A stretch of DNA of 64,000 bases from Lachnospiraceae bacterium UBA935 (GTDB lineage: Bacteria; Bacillota; Clostridia; Lachnospirales; Lachnospiraceae). The notes below the pieces were generated by a model. It saw only the letters and a list, made by a program, of their open reading frames with translations, was not told the DNA's origin and did not search any database. The stretch's first letter is position 1; each line of letters begins with the position of its first letter. Positions 35,501-43,284 of this stretch are shown in pieces. A program made the translations under genes and the position numbers. The DNA lies in assembly GCA_002293525.1 (NCBI GenBank), contig DBDJ01000068.1, positions 153,664-217,663 on the forward strand. Direction: 5' to 3'.

Positions 35501-37660
35501 ATCGCTGAAGATGGCTTGGAAACCTGCTATGAATATGATACTGCCGGCGGTCTTTCCCGTGTTCTCTACGCCGACGGCCGCACCGTAGAATTAAGCTACA
35601 CCCCGTTGCGCCGTCTGCGCGAGCTCCGCGACTGGCTGGGAACCACCGCCATTGAAAGCGACCTTCTGGGCCGTACCCAGGCTGTTACCGACCATGAAGG
35701 CCGCACCGTCCGCTATGAGTGGGATGCTCTCTCCCGCCGTATCGCCACTGTCTACCCCGACGGCAGCAGAGTGGATTACCGCTATCACGAAACCGGAAAA
35801 CTGGCTGAAGTACAGTCGGAGTCCGGGATCACCCGCTATGCCTATGACGAGACAGGAAACCTCCGGGAACGTATCCTTCCGGATCAAACCGTCACCGGCT
35901 GGCTCCGGGATCCCCTGGGCCGAATTGCCGAACTGAGTCATCAAAAGGATGGCCAGCTTCTGGACCGCTACCGCTATACCTATGATCCCTCCGGTCGCAT
36001 CACCGGAATCGACCGGTATCAGAATGCAATACCGGATCCGGCTGTACATTCATGCTTAAGTTCCCGCTATACCTATGACCTTGCCGGTCGCCTGGTCCAG
36101 GCCGACCACGGGACAGAGAACGGAATCCGACGCTACGGATACGACAGCCGAAACAACCGTACCTATAGCCTAATAAACGGAAAAGAAACGGCTTACCTCT
36201 ATGATGCCCGCAACCGGCTGATCCGTACCCAGTCTGGAGCGGATCAGACGGAATACCGCTATGACCCCTGCGGCAACCTGACCCAGATCCTGCAAAACGG
36301 CCTGCCGGAGAAACAGTATAGCTTTGACGCTGCCGGATGCCTCGCTCAGGCGCTCGCCGCCGACGGCAGCAGGGTAGAATATACTTATAACGGCTTCCTG
36401 AAACGAGTCAAGCAAAAAGAAGCGATGCCCGCTTCCGGGAGCGGCCTGCCAGGAACGGAGCAGGAGACCCGGTTCCTCTTGGATCTGACCAAACCATACC
36501 ACGACCTGTTAGCTGTCGAAGGGCAAGAAACGAGCCGATATATCTGGGGAGGGGAACTGCTCCTGTCAGAAGGAGCGACCTCCTTCGCTTACCTGACCGA
36601 TCATCTGGGCTCGCCAATCCGCCTCACCGGCGACGGGCCGGACGAAGTGTTTTCCTATGATGAATTCGGCGTTCCCCTGACGGCGGGAGGGAACGGAGCA
36701 GCCACCGTAACCGTACCCTTAGCTGATGGATCGCAGAATTGCCGAAATACCGGCGGCAATACCGGAAAATCAGCACACCATAACCCCTTCGGCTTTACCG
36801 GTTACCAGGCCGACAGAGTCAGCGGCCTCTATTATGCCCAGGCAAGATATTACCACAGCCACACAGGCCGTATGATATCCGAAGATCCGGCCCGTGACGG
36901 CCGTAACTGGTACACCTACTGTTATAACGACCCTATCCTGCACGTGGATCCCAGTGGCCTTATGCCTGACTGGATAGGTATGGCAGATAAGGCGATTGAT
37001 TCACTGCGTGGAACAGGAGATAATTCTGATGGATGGATAGACGCAGCTGCTGATGCTGTATGGCAGATTATTGAGGGAGGTTCAGGTGTTATTTCGGATG
37101 TTTTGGAAGAGGTGAATCCTTATAGGACGAAAAATTATAATACTAACCAACAATCCGTTACAGGTATGATAAATGGTCAGGGTAGAACTACTCAACCAGC
37201 GGCTGGAATGTGGATGGGATATTTTAATGGAGCATACAACGGCTGCGGCTGGATAGCAACCTATAACGCATGTAATATTTTGGGACAGACAGCACTCCCA
37301 CAGGATATAATCAATTATTATGAGACCAATGGAGGAACATTACTAAACGGAGCAGGAGGAGTCAATCCCAATACAGTCAAAACATACTTTGAAGAAAGTG
37401 GTATTGATACAAATATGATCAATTTTCCGGAATATACGGATTTACGTATAAAAAAATCCACGGTAAGTATTATGAAGTATTGGCATGGAACATCATCGCA
37501 TTACGTGGCTGTAGAATATAAAAACGGGAAATATTATATATATAATGAAACTAATACATCAACTGCAGCAACCCAAGAGGCATCTATAGCTGACTGGCTT
37601 AATACTAACGGTTATACAGTTTTTGCGTTAATCACCTTGGATTCCACTAGTAAAGAATGA
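32528..37660 (+). CDS. RHS-repeat polymorphic toxin with helical N-terminus and C39/papain-like C-terminal domain
   Basis: 1710 residues. Residues 1-175 are helical and resemble LXG-type secretion domains in length and composition, with no signal peptide. DUF6531 follows (about 178-260; DPVNLTTGNFIYRKEDI). Then come about 1200 residues of RHS/YD repeats (GxxxxYxYDxxGxL pattern). The RHS core ends near 1477 with PFGFTGYQADRVSGLYYAQ and HVDPSGL. The variable tip (about 1478-1710) carries GCGWIATYNA (Cys1573), SSHYVAVEY (His1658) and YNETN (Asn1673), in the order of C39/papain-like cysteine peptidases. The tip is visibly more AT-rich than the core, as expected for an exchanged toxin module. Delivery by type VII secretion is inferred. 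Confidence 0.85.
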   Translation: MSTLDKTREFEKNAVEELLRNGIKLMDTAVTVHENIQEDLDNLKSTYNEIASEARDADLLADIDALQALLNGHGTEEFEAMKTKLSLGLNKFLVDLPYYDTQMSEKIQESIDITQTCIGLVDEIAGLIPYGLNGDYEVMSAELEKCRVDIEATTLETYEAMENLKNAVIGIESFSAAFSKDPVNLTTGNFIYRKEDICLSGRYPLSFRRFYNSIGKRKGSLGSGWNHNYEIYVEENQERGQVRVILEDGREDIFRLSESGDFIPFRFCGSKLEKTAEGFRYMAYDRSVCLFDGAGTLIRQENQYGSGLTFYYESLAPLSLTEDGQEQPADSRRINRILEDSGSSLFFTYDGQGYLETIADQTGRTVRYACKEGFLGTVTSLSGGVTSYTYDRQGKLEQVTDAEGNAAVINRYDRRGRTLCQTFPDQGRMTFQYQDREQSVLLTEQNGNQIRYLHDEQKRLVKTIYTSQDGRPLWEEAVSYNSKNRKTLYTDRNGNRTSCRYDRSGNLTELCDSLNQKTRFTYDSQGHIISRSQADGGLHRYEYDTAGNLIGICDPMERQRKISYEQGRPSVLYDPDGHTVALSYDEKGNVLAVTGPSGSTTCYEYDSLNRVIRTVDPCGRRTLFEYNKKGDITRTVNAEGNSRVYEYDLMGRLIQVSDYNGGVTFYQYNALGKPAEITAPGGGVTRLAYDCMWNLATVTDAMGHSLQYGYDRHNRLNSITDQEGQVTRFEHDPNGNVTAIIAPLGGRTEIRYDSLNRRQEVHEADGAVTYFFYDAVSNLIKVIDPQGGTTHMTYNLSRQMETYTDPMGNKTAYDYDACGRLSAVTDPAGRKRTYRYRPDGQLDAVSRPDAGTESYRYDSCGNLTHVTDSQGNTTEYTYDVMDRVTAVTNPLGDIRRFTYDPLGNILSVTDENEAVTSYDYSSAGHLLGITDPLGHSVRYSYDLVGRLTGMDQDGQVTTWEHNRCGQVTRYIRPTGEITYFKYDGEGNCRSRIAEDGLETCYEYDTAGGLSRVLYADGRTVELSYTPLRRLRELRDWLGTTAIESDLLGRTQAVTDHEGRTVRYEWDALSRRIATVYPDGSRVDYRYHETGKLAEVQSESGITRYAYDETGNLRERILPDQTVTGWLRDPLGRIAELSHQKDGQLLDRYRYTYDPSGRITGIDRYQNAIPDPAVHSCLSSRYTYDLAGRLVQADHGTENGIRRYGYDSRNNRTYSLINGKETAYLYDARNRLIRTQSGADQTEYRYDPCGNLTQILQNGLPEKQYSFDAAGCLAQALAADGSRVEYTYNGFLKRVKQKEAMPASGSGLPGTEQETRFLLDLTKPYHDLLAVEGQETSRYIWGGELLLSEGATSFAYLTDHLGSPIRLTGDGPDEVFSYDEFGVPLTAGGNGAATVTVPLADGSQNCRNTGGNTGKSAHHNPFGFTGYQADRVSGLYYAQARYYHSHTGRMISEDPARDGRNWYTYCYNDPILHVDPSGLMPDWIGMADKAIDSLRGTGDNSDGWIDAAADAVWQIIEGGSGVISDVLEEVNPYRTKNYNTNQQSVTGMINGQGRTTQPAAGMWMGYFNGAYNGCGWIATYNACNILGQTALPQDIINYYETNGGTLLNGAGGVNPNTVKTYFEESGIDTNMINFPEYTDLRIKKSTVSIMKYWHGTSSHYVAVEYKNGKYYIYNETNTSTAATQEASIADWLNTNGYTVFALITLDSTSKE

Positions 37661-37703
37661 AGAAGACTTTTGTTTCTATTATTATGGTTAAAGTATAAAA
37701 GCT

Positions 37704-39945
37704 ATTCCTTGAAGCCAGCCAGATTTACCATTATCAATTTTCTAAATGTGTCTATGGAAACAATGACTAATCAGTAAGGACAAAGGAAAACCGGAAAGGA
37801 ATGAGTTTGTGAAAAAATATAAATACATTACATGCATTGCTCTGATCTTGATAATTTTAATCATTAAAATCGGGTGCAGTCCGTCTCCGCCGGAATTTCC
37901 CGATGAACCTGTAAATGAACGCGGCAATACTACCGGCAATATCACTAATGGCGGACACGTAGCTATTCAAGGAGGATGGATTTATTACATAGGAAAGATG
38001 GGAAAAAATATCTATAAAGTACGTGAAGACGGGGCATATAAAAAGCGGATTCATAAAGCATATGGATTATCGAATATCAATGTTGTCGGTGATTGGATTT
38101 ATTATGATGACGGATTTGGAGAGGATTGTGGCCTGATAAAGATTCGTACGGACGGTTCAGAAAGAACCGTATTATGTAAGGATCAATGTGTAGATATCAA
38201 TGTCATAGACGGTTGGATTTATTACCGATCACGTGGTACCTATGTGGGGGAAGGTGAGTATAAGTATGACGATTCTACATATAAAATCCGTACGGATGGA
38301 ACCGAGAAAACCCTGTTAAACAGCAATGAAAATTATTTTCTCAATGTTGTCGATAATTGGATTTATTGTACATCTCTAGAAAATAGTATCACCGGATCTG
38401 ACGGATTTCTCTATAAGTTCCAAACTGATGGTTCTGACAAAACACTTCTGACAGAAGACAGATGTATTGACCCTATTGTGGATGGTGATTGGATATATTA
38501 TGAAAATGTAAATGATAACTATAGACTTTATAAAATCCGTACCGACGGAAGTGAAAGAACCAAGGTGATTGATGAAAAGGTGTATGCATTCAATGTATCA
38601 GGCGATTGGATTTACTATTCGGATAAGAGTGATGCGAGTAACGATTATAAAAGCAACTTATATAAAATCCGAACCGATGGAACGGAAAAAACGGTGCTGA
38701 GCAATGACAAAGATTGCAGCTATATAAATATCCTTGGCGACTGGATTTATTATAAAATAAGTTATGATTCGAAATTCCATAAAATCCGTACTGACGGCAC
38801 AGAGCGGCAGGAAGCCAATATTCCTTGAAGCCAGCCAGATTTACTATTATCAATTTTCTGAATGTGTCTATGGAAACAATGATTTAATTCAGTGTTTCAC
38901 TATATAAGGATAAGGAAAACCGAAAAGGAATGAGTTTGTGAAAAAATATAAATACATTACATGCATTGCTCTGATCTTGATAATTTTAATCATGAAAATC
39001 GGGTGCAGTCCGTCTCCGCCGGAATTTCCCGATGAACCTGTAAATGAACGCGGCAATACTACCGGCAATATCACTAATGGCGGACACGTAGCTATTCAAG
39101 GAGGATGGATTTATTACATAGGAAAAGGAGGTCAAAATATCTATAAGGTGCGTGAAGACGGGACATATAAAAAGCGGATTCATAAAGCATTTAGATTATC
39201 GAGTATCAATGTTGTCGGTGATTGGATTTATTATAATGACGCTTATGGAGAGGATCGTGGCCTGATTAAGATTCGTACGGACGGTTCAGAAAGAACCGTA
39301 TTATGTAAGGATCGATGTAGATATATCAATGTCATAGACGGTTGGATTTATTACCTATCATATGGTACCTATGCGGAAGGTGAGTATAAGTATGACGGTT
39401 CTACATATAAAATCCGTACGGATGGAACCGAGAAAACCCTGTTAAACAGCAATGAAGATTATTTTCTCAATGTTGTCGATAATTGGATTTATTGTATATC
39501 TCTAGAAAATAGTATCAACGGATCTGACGGACCTCTCTATAAGTTCCAAACTGATGGTTCTGACAAGACACTTTTAACGGATGATATATGTTTTTGTCCT
39601 ATCGTGGATGGAGACTGGATTTATTATATTAATTCCAGCGTAGGCAATAACCTCTATAAAATCCGTACCGACGGAAGTGAAAGAACCAAGGTGATTGCTG
39701 AATGGGTGTATGCATTCAATGTATCAGGCGATTGGATTTACTATTCGGATAAGGGTGATGAGAGTAACGATTATAAAAGCAACTTATATAAAATCCGAAC
39801 CGACGGAACGGAAAAAACGGTACTGAGCAATGACAAAGATTGCAGCGATATAAATATCCTTGGCGACTGGATTTATTATCAGATAAGTTATGATACGGAA
39901 TTCCATAAAATCCGTACTGACGGCACAGAGCGGCAGGAAGCCGAT
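37704..39945 (+). repeat. Tandem duplication of a ~1.12-kb lipoprotein unit
   Basis: Two nearly identical units run from ATTCCTTGAAGCCAGCC at 37704 to the same junction at 38820, and from there to 39946. Unit lengths are about 1116 and 1126 bp. Each unit contains the 3'-untranslated stretch, leader, ribosome site and one lipoprotein gene. The unit boundary falls at the stop-codon region of the gene. Confidence 0.92.
37809..38828 (+). CDS. DUF5050-like beta-propeller lipoprotein, copy 1 (candidate immunity protein)
   Basis: A 339-residue lipoprotein. The signal peptide ends at Cys23 (LIIKIGC, an atypical lipobox with Lys and Ile before Gly). A short Pro-rich linker precedes about seven repeats of roughly 40 residues of the type GDWIYY...LYKIRTDGSERT, which is the DUF5050 beta-propeller pattern. 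It starts with GTG 37809 behind AAAGGA. It lies 148 bp after the RHS toxin and is followed by a near-identical paralogue. Immunity to the toxin is suggested by position only; DUF5050 proteins also occur without toxins. Confidence 0.85.
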   Translation: MKKYKYITCIALILIILIIKIGCSPSPPEFPDEPVNERGNTTGNITNGGHVAIQGGWIYYIGKMGKNIYKVREDGAYKKRIHKAYGLSNINVVGDWIYYDDGFGEDCGLIKIRTDGSERTVLCKDQCVDINVIDGWIYYRSRGTYVGEGEYKYDDSTYKIRTDGTEKTLLNSNENYFLNVVDNWIYCTSLENSITGSDGFLYKFQTDGSDKTLLTEDRCIDPIVDGDWIYYENVNDNYRLYKIRTDGSERTKVIDEKVYAFNVSGDWIYYSDKSDASNDYKSNLYKIRTDGTEKTVLSNDKDCSYINILGDWIYYKISYDSKFHKIRTDGTERQEANIP

Positions 39946-39954
39946 ATTCCTTGA
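38938..39954 (+). CDS. DUF5050-like beta-propeller lipoprotein, copy 2
   Basis: A 338-residue near-duplicate of the preceding protein, with the same signal peptide, Cys23 and seven GDWIYY...KIRTDG repeats. Substitutions are concentrated in the loops between blades (for example YGLSNI to FRLSSI, DDGFGEDCG to NDAYGEDRG, EKVYAF to EWVYAF), while the strands are unchanged. It starts with GTG 38938 behind AAAAGGA. The loop-biased change fits a binding surface under selection, but this was read by eye and not tested. Confidence 0.85.
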   Translation: MKKYKYITCIALILIILIMKIGCSPSPPEFPDEPVNERGNTTGNITNGGHVAIQGGWIYYIGKGGQNIYKVREDGTYKKRIHKAFRLSSINVVGDWIYYNDAYGEDRGLIKIRTDGSERTVLCKDRCRYINVIDGWIYYLSYGTYAEGEYKYDGSTYKIRTDGTEKTLLNSNEDYFLNVVDNWIYCISLENSINGSDGPLYKFQTDGSDKTLLTDDICFCPIVDGDWIYYINSSVGNNLYKIRTDGSERTKVIAEWVYAFNVSGDWIYYSDKGDESNDYKSNLYKIRTDGTEKTVLSNDKDCSDINILGDWIYYQISYDTEFHKIRTDGTERQEADIP

Positions 39955-39992
39955 AATCATCCGGAATTTGTATTATTTTTCCCGTTATTTAT

Positions 39993-40027
39993 AGGACAAA
40001 GAAAAGCTTAAAAGGATTGAAGCTGTG
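39993..40027 (+). pseudogene. Decayed leader of a third lipoprotein copy
   Basis: AGGACAAAGAAAAGCTTAAAAGGATTGAAGCTGTGAG-like sequence (given here only as a description of positions 39993-40027) resembles the leader and GTG start of copies 1 and 2 (AGGACAAAGGAAAACCG, AAAGGAATGAG, TTGTGA). The frame after it is not continued and runs into the HD-GYP gene. It suggests that a further copy was once present. Confidence 0.5.
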
Positions 40028-40031
40028 AGAA

Positions 40032-41102
40032 TCAAATTATCTCCTCAATATGAATATCCGGCCGGGAAGAAAGATCAATATACTGATTGCCGCACTTAAT
40101 GGTGGGAGACGACAGATGATTGCGGTTAATATAGATAATATCGCCCTCGATCCCGTTGCTCAGCCTCACGCGGTTGAGCAGATAGGTATTGACGATATTC
40201 TCCAAAAAGGTCATGATGAAATGGGTGTCATATTTTTGCAGGCCTTCGTTTTCAAAAACGGAAATCACTACGAAAGGACACAGGGGCCCGCGGTAAATGC
40301 GGGCGGAAGTCATGGCATCATAAACATCGGCGATCGAAACCATCTTGGCATAAGCATCAATACGTTCCCCGGTGAGGCCATAAGGATAACCGGTGCCGTC
40401 GCAGCGTTCGTGGTGCATCAGGGCAGAGTTCTTGATGTGGATGTCTAAGGAGGTGGCCCCCAGGATCTTATAGCCTTCCTGGCAGTGCTTTTGCACGGTA
40501 CGGTATTCCTGCGTAGTCAGCTTGCCGGGTTTTTTGATGATGTCGTCGGGAATCATCAGCTTGCCGATGTCGTGCAAGAGGCCGCACATCGTGGCGGTCT
40601 TGATGTCTGCCTCCGACATCCTGAGCCAGCGGGCCAGGACATTGCAGATCAAGGCAACATTTACACAGTGGACATAGGTGCTGTCGTCATATTGACGCAT
40701 GTTGTGAAGCATGTCGAAGATATTCACATAGCTCGTATTATTGCTGATCAGGTCCATAGTCTGTGACAGAAGCCGGTCGGTATTCAGAGGCGCCCCTTTA
40801 CTGATCACGTCATTAATGGCAGTTTTAAAGCTATCGATATCGTCCTCGAACACCTTCTTAAAATGTTTGAACTGGGGCGTGGCTTTCAGTTTATCAGAAT
40901 AAGAAGGGACCGCTTCGGCTTCTTCCGGTATGGCCGAGTCTTCCTCAACACGGATATAAAGAATCGAATAAAATTCCATCCGAGTAATGGCTTTATCGGT
41001 CAGAATAAGGCCTTTGGGAAAAATCAGCTGATTGTTGTAAGTATATACATCTTCGGCGACTACCATCCCAGGCGTCAGTGCCGATGTGCTTAATCGTCTC
41101 AT
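40032..41102 (-). CDS. HD-GYP domain protein (putative cyclic-di-GMP phosphodiesterase)
   Basis: A 356-residue protein. The N-terminal part (about 1-130) has a beta-rich DUF3391-like start (LTPGMVVAEDVYTYNNQLI). The HD-GYP domain spans about 145-300. The metal-binding HD is in LLHDIGKLMIPDD, and the GYP motif is in HHERCDGTGYPYGL. HD-GYP proteins hydrolyse cyclic di-GMP; no other c-di-GMP gene is nearby. The frame opens at 41123 (ATG without a ribosome site), but ATG 41102 has GGGGGC 7 bp upstream on the minus strand and is chosen. It is divergent from the metK riboswitch. Confidence 0.92.
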   Translation of the reverse strand: MRRLSTSALTPGMVVAEDVYTYNNQLIFPKGLILTDKAITRMEFYSILYIRVEEDSAIPEEAEAVPSYSDKLKATPQFKHFKKVFEDDIDSFKTAINDVISKGAPLNTDRLLSQTMDLISNNTSYVNIFDMLHNMRQYDDSTYVHCVNVALICNVLARWLRMSEADIKTATMCGLLHDIGKLMIPDDIIKKPGKLTTQEYRTVQKHCQEGYKILGATSLDIHIKNSALMHHERCDGTGYPYGLTGERIDAYAKMVSIADVYDAMTSARIYRGPLCPFVVISVFENEGLQKYDTHFIMTFLENIVNTYLLNRVRLSNGIEGDIIYINRNHLSSPTIKCGNQYIDLSSRPDIHIEEII

Positions 41103-41167
41103 ACGTATGCCCCCGTTTGCCATATATAAAAATTATAGTTTTTTTACGGTTAAATGTCAACAAAGGA

Positions 41168-41196
41168 TTGACAAGCGGCAGGTCAAGTGCTATTGT
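41168..41196 (+). promoter_or_regulatory. Promoter of the metK riboswitch transcript
   Basis: A perfect TTGACA (41168-41173), a 17-bp spacer and TATTGT (41191-41196). The S-box starts 35 bp downstream. Confidence 0.65.
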
Positions 41197-41230
41197 TTTA
41201 TCAGATAATGAATTCCATATTGTATTGAGT

Positions 41231-41343
41231 CTCTTATTCAGAGTGGTGGAGGTACATAGGACCTAAGAAACCACGGCAACCCCAGTATTGGAAGGTGCCT
41301 GCCTGAGCGAGTGTGACCCTGTAGGGTCTTCGAGCAATAAGAG
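41231..41343 (+). promoter_or_regulatory. SAM-I (S-box) riboswitch aptamer
   Basis: P1 closes as CTCTTATT(41231) / AATAAGAG (41336-41343). GTGGTGGAGGTACATAGGACC, split here as GTGGTGGAGG and TACATAGGACC, is followed by AAGAAACCACGGCAACC, the kink-turn and core of the S-box. The later GGTGCC...GAGCGA and TAGGGTCTTCGAGC arms follow. It binds S-adenosylmethionine and, with the downstream terminator, would turn metK off when SAM is high. Confidence 0.95.
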
Positions 41344-41365
41344 GATTTGATTATCGAGTATCAGG

Positions 41366-41390
41366 TCCGCTTACAGCTAGCGGATTTTTT
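41366..41390 (+). terminator. Expression-platform terminator of the SAM riboswitch
   Basis: TCCGCT / AGCGGA with a 7-nt loop and a T6 run. It lies 22 bp after the aptamer and 78 bp before metK. Confidence 0.85.
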
Positions 41391-41467
41391 GCTTAATAGG
41401 GTAAATGTAAAAAACCCTATAAAGTAAAAACAAGTTTCAGATATTAGAATTCAAAGGAGGAAAAAGA

Positions 41468-42655
41468 ATGGACAAGTACCTATTTACTTCAGAGTCAGTG
41501 ACGGAAGGACATCCTGATAAGATGTGCGATGCCATTTCTGATGCCGTACTGGACGCATTGATGGAAAAGGACCCAATGAGCAGAGTGGCTTGTGAAACAG
41601 CGACCTGCACCGGCTTTGTAGTGGTGATGGGCGAGATTACCACCAAAGCATATGTGGATATCCAGAAAATCGTCCGCGACACCGTGACGGAAATCGGATA
41701 TAACAAATCAGAATATGGATTCGACGGCCATACCTGTGCCGTTTTAGTGGCCATCGACGAGCAGTCTTCCGACATCGCCATGGGTGTGGACAAAGCACTG
41801 GAAGCCAAAACAGCCGCAATGAGCGAAGAAGAGATAGAAGCAATCGGAGCAGGCGACCAAGGAATGATGTTCGGATATGCGACGAATGAGACCGAGGAAT
41901 ACATGCCGTATCCGATCTCACTGGCACATAAACTGGTACTGCAGCTTACTAAGGTGCGCAAGGACGGGACTTTACCCTACCTGCGTCCAGACGGCAAGAG
42001 CCAGGTTTCAGTCGAATATGATGAAAACGGGAAACCGCTCCGCCTGGAGGCGGTGGTGCTCTCTACCCAGCACGACGCAGAGGTAACCCAGGAGCAGATC
42101 CATGAAGACATCAAGAAATATGTCTTTGACCCGGTCCTGCCAACGGCCTTACTGGACCAAGATACCAAATATTTCATCAATCCTACCGGCCGCTTTGTCA
42201 TCGGCGGGCCTCACGGCGATGCCGGCCTGACCGGACGCAAGATTATCGTGGATACCTATGGCGGCTATGCCCGTCATGGCGGCGGCGCTTTTTCCGGAAA
42301 AGACTGCACTAAAGTAGACCGTTCCGCTGCCTATGCAGCACGCTACGTGGCGAAGAACATCGTCGCCGCCGGACTGGCGGACAAATGTGAGATCCAGCTG
42401 TCCTATGCAATCGGTGTGGCACGTCCGACCTCGGTTATGGTAGAGACATTTGGCACCGGCAAGGTCAGTGACGAGAAACTGGTAGAAATTGTCAGGGAGA
42501 ACTTTGACCTGCGCCCGGCCGGGATCATCCAGATGCTGAACCTGCGGCGGCCGATTTATAAACAGACAGCTGCTTACGGGCATTTCGGCCGGAATGATCT
42601 GAATCTCCCTTGGGAAAAAGTGGATAAGGTGGAAATGTTAAAGAAATACCTGTGA
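41468..42655 (+). CDS. metK: S-adenosylmethionine synthetase
   Basis: MetK makes SAM from methionine and ATP. The 395 residues contain the ATP-binding ESVTEGHPDK, GAGDQGMMFGY, the phosphate-binding GGPHGDAGLTGRKIIVDTYG and GGGAFSGKDCTKVDRSAAY. AAAGGAGG lies 8 bp before the ATG. The gene is the target of the SAM-I riboswitch just upstream, so it is feedback-regulated by its product. A hairpin follows 16 bp after the stop codon. Confidence 0.98.
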   Translation: MDKYLFTSESVTEGHPDKMCDAISDAVLDALMEKDPMSRVACETATCTGFVVVMGEITTKAYVDIQKIVRDTVTEIGYNKSEYGFDGHTCAVLVAIDEQSSDIAMGVDKALEAKTAAMSEEEIEAIGAGDQGMMFGYATNETEEYMPYPISLAHKLVLQLTKVRKDGTLPYLRPDGKSQVSVEYDENGKPLRLEAVVLSTQHDAEVTQEQIHEDIKKYVFDPVLPTALLDQDTKYFINPTGRFVIGGPHGDAGLTGRKIIVDTYGGYARHGGGAFSGKDCTKVDRSAAYAARYVAKNIVAAGLADKCEIQLSYAIGVARPTSVMVETFGTGKVSDEKLVEIVRENFDLRPAGIIQMLNLRRPIYKQTAAYGHFGRNDLNLPWEKVDKVEMLKKYL

Positions 42656-42671
42656 TTTATTAGAAGGGTTG

Positions 42672-42722
42672 TCGTCATCTTGCCTGAGTGCCTGAACAGA
42701 AGAATCTTGGGCGAGATGACGA
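42672..42722 (+). terminator. Hairpin after metK
   Basis: A 13-bp stem, TCGTCATCTTGCC / GGCGAGATGACGA (one G-U pair), with a 25-nt loop, followed by TTTATG. The arms resemble those of the palindrome at 25155-25184. Confidence 0.65.
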
Positions 42723-42745
42723 TTTATGTGCATAAGCGTTCGCAG

Positions 42746-42777
42746 GTAACTGTTCAGACTCCCATGTTATGTCATTA
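42746..42777 (-). repeat. Dispersed intergenic repeat, inverted copy
   Basis: On the minus strand: TAATGACATAACATGGGAG followed by TCTGAACAGTTAC. It matches the copy at 28011-28050. Confidence 0.75.
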
Positions 42778-42978
42778 CAACAAAGTCCTCTTTGTTACAG
42801 TGATCGACGGATAGGTTTTATGTTGTATAAATACTATTTTTATGCTATAATTAACTTGTAAGAACAATGAGTTGACGTTTAAACATGTATTAATTACGTG
42901 ATTTCCTCGGATTTTGTTCATAAAATGTTCATTTATTCTTTACTATGTAGCCCTAAAACGTAGTTTGTGCGCAAATTG

Positions 42979-43007
42979 TTGACTTATCGATTTGTTTAGA
43001 GTATGAT
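42979..43007 (+). promoter_or_regulatory. Promoter of the orphan two-gene unit
   Basis: TTGACT, a 17-bp spacer and TATGAT, about 107 bp upstream of the 50-residue gene. Confidence 0.7.
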
Positions 43008-43113
43008 TAATAAATACATAAAGACCAAAGTTAAAGAATTTTTTAGTTGGCTATCTTATATATTGTTTAGATAGCTATGTTTATTTAATATATAGCGCGA
43101 AAGGAGGAGACGA

Positions 43114-43266
43114 TGCCGATTATGCTAAAAGAAGTGGCTGACGCAATCTTAAAGGGCTGTGTGCCAGTGGAGCCTACAGACAAAGAATTATCGGATATAA
43201 TTGATGCGATTGATTTTTCAGATTCTGGTGACAAAATAGAAAGGAGAAGCGAACAAAGGCCATTAG
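43114..43266 (+). CDS. Small unknown protein (50 aa)
   Basis: ATG 43114 follows the very strong site AAAGGAGGAG. The frame MPIMLKEVADAILKGCVPVE... ends with TAG at 43264-43266. It contains a hydrophobic start and an acidic middle (DKELSDIIDAIDFSDSGDK) and a basic tail (KIERRSEQRH). No family is recognised. The next gene starts 18 bp later, so they are probably one operon under the promoter at 42979. Confidence 0.6.
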
Positions 43267-43284
43267 TTTCGCTGTAAGAGGGGA

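Larger units (their letters stand above)
42656..43113. other. AT-rich intergenic region after metK
   Basis: 458 bp. From left to right: the metK terminator-like hairpin, an inverted copy of the dispersed repeat, a long AT-rich stretch, a good promoter (42979-43007), a small GGCTATCT / AGATAGCT hairpin (about 43049-43076), and the AAAGGAGGAG ribosome site of the 50-residue gene. Confidence 0.7.

Noticed and set aside
32996..36600. Long open frames on the minus strand and in other frames inside the RHS gene
   Set aside because: They are shadows of the repetitive GC-rich RHS frame. None has a ribosome site or recognisable domain, and the plus-strand frame is a clear RHS protein.
37809..39954. 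CRISPR-like or satellite repeat
   Set aside because: The repetition is two 1.1-kb gene units and, within the proteins, seven beta-propeller blades. There are no short direct repeats with unique spacers. No CRISPR array was found in the window.
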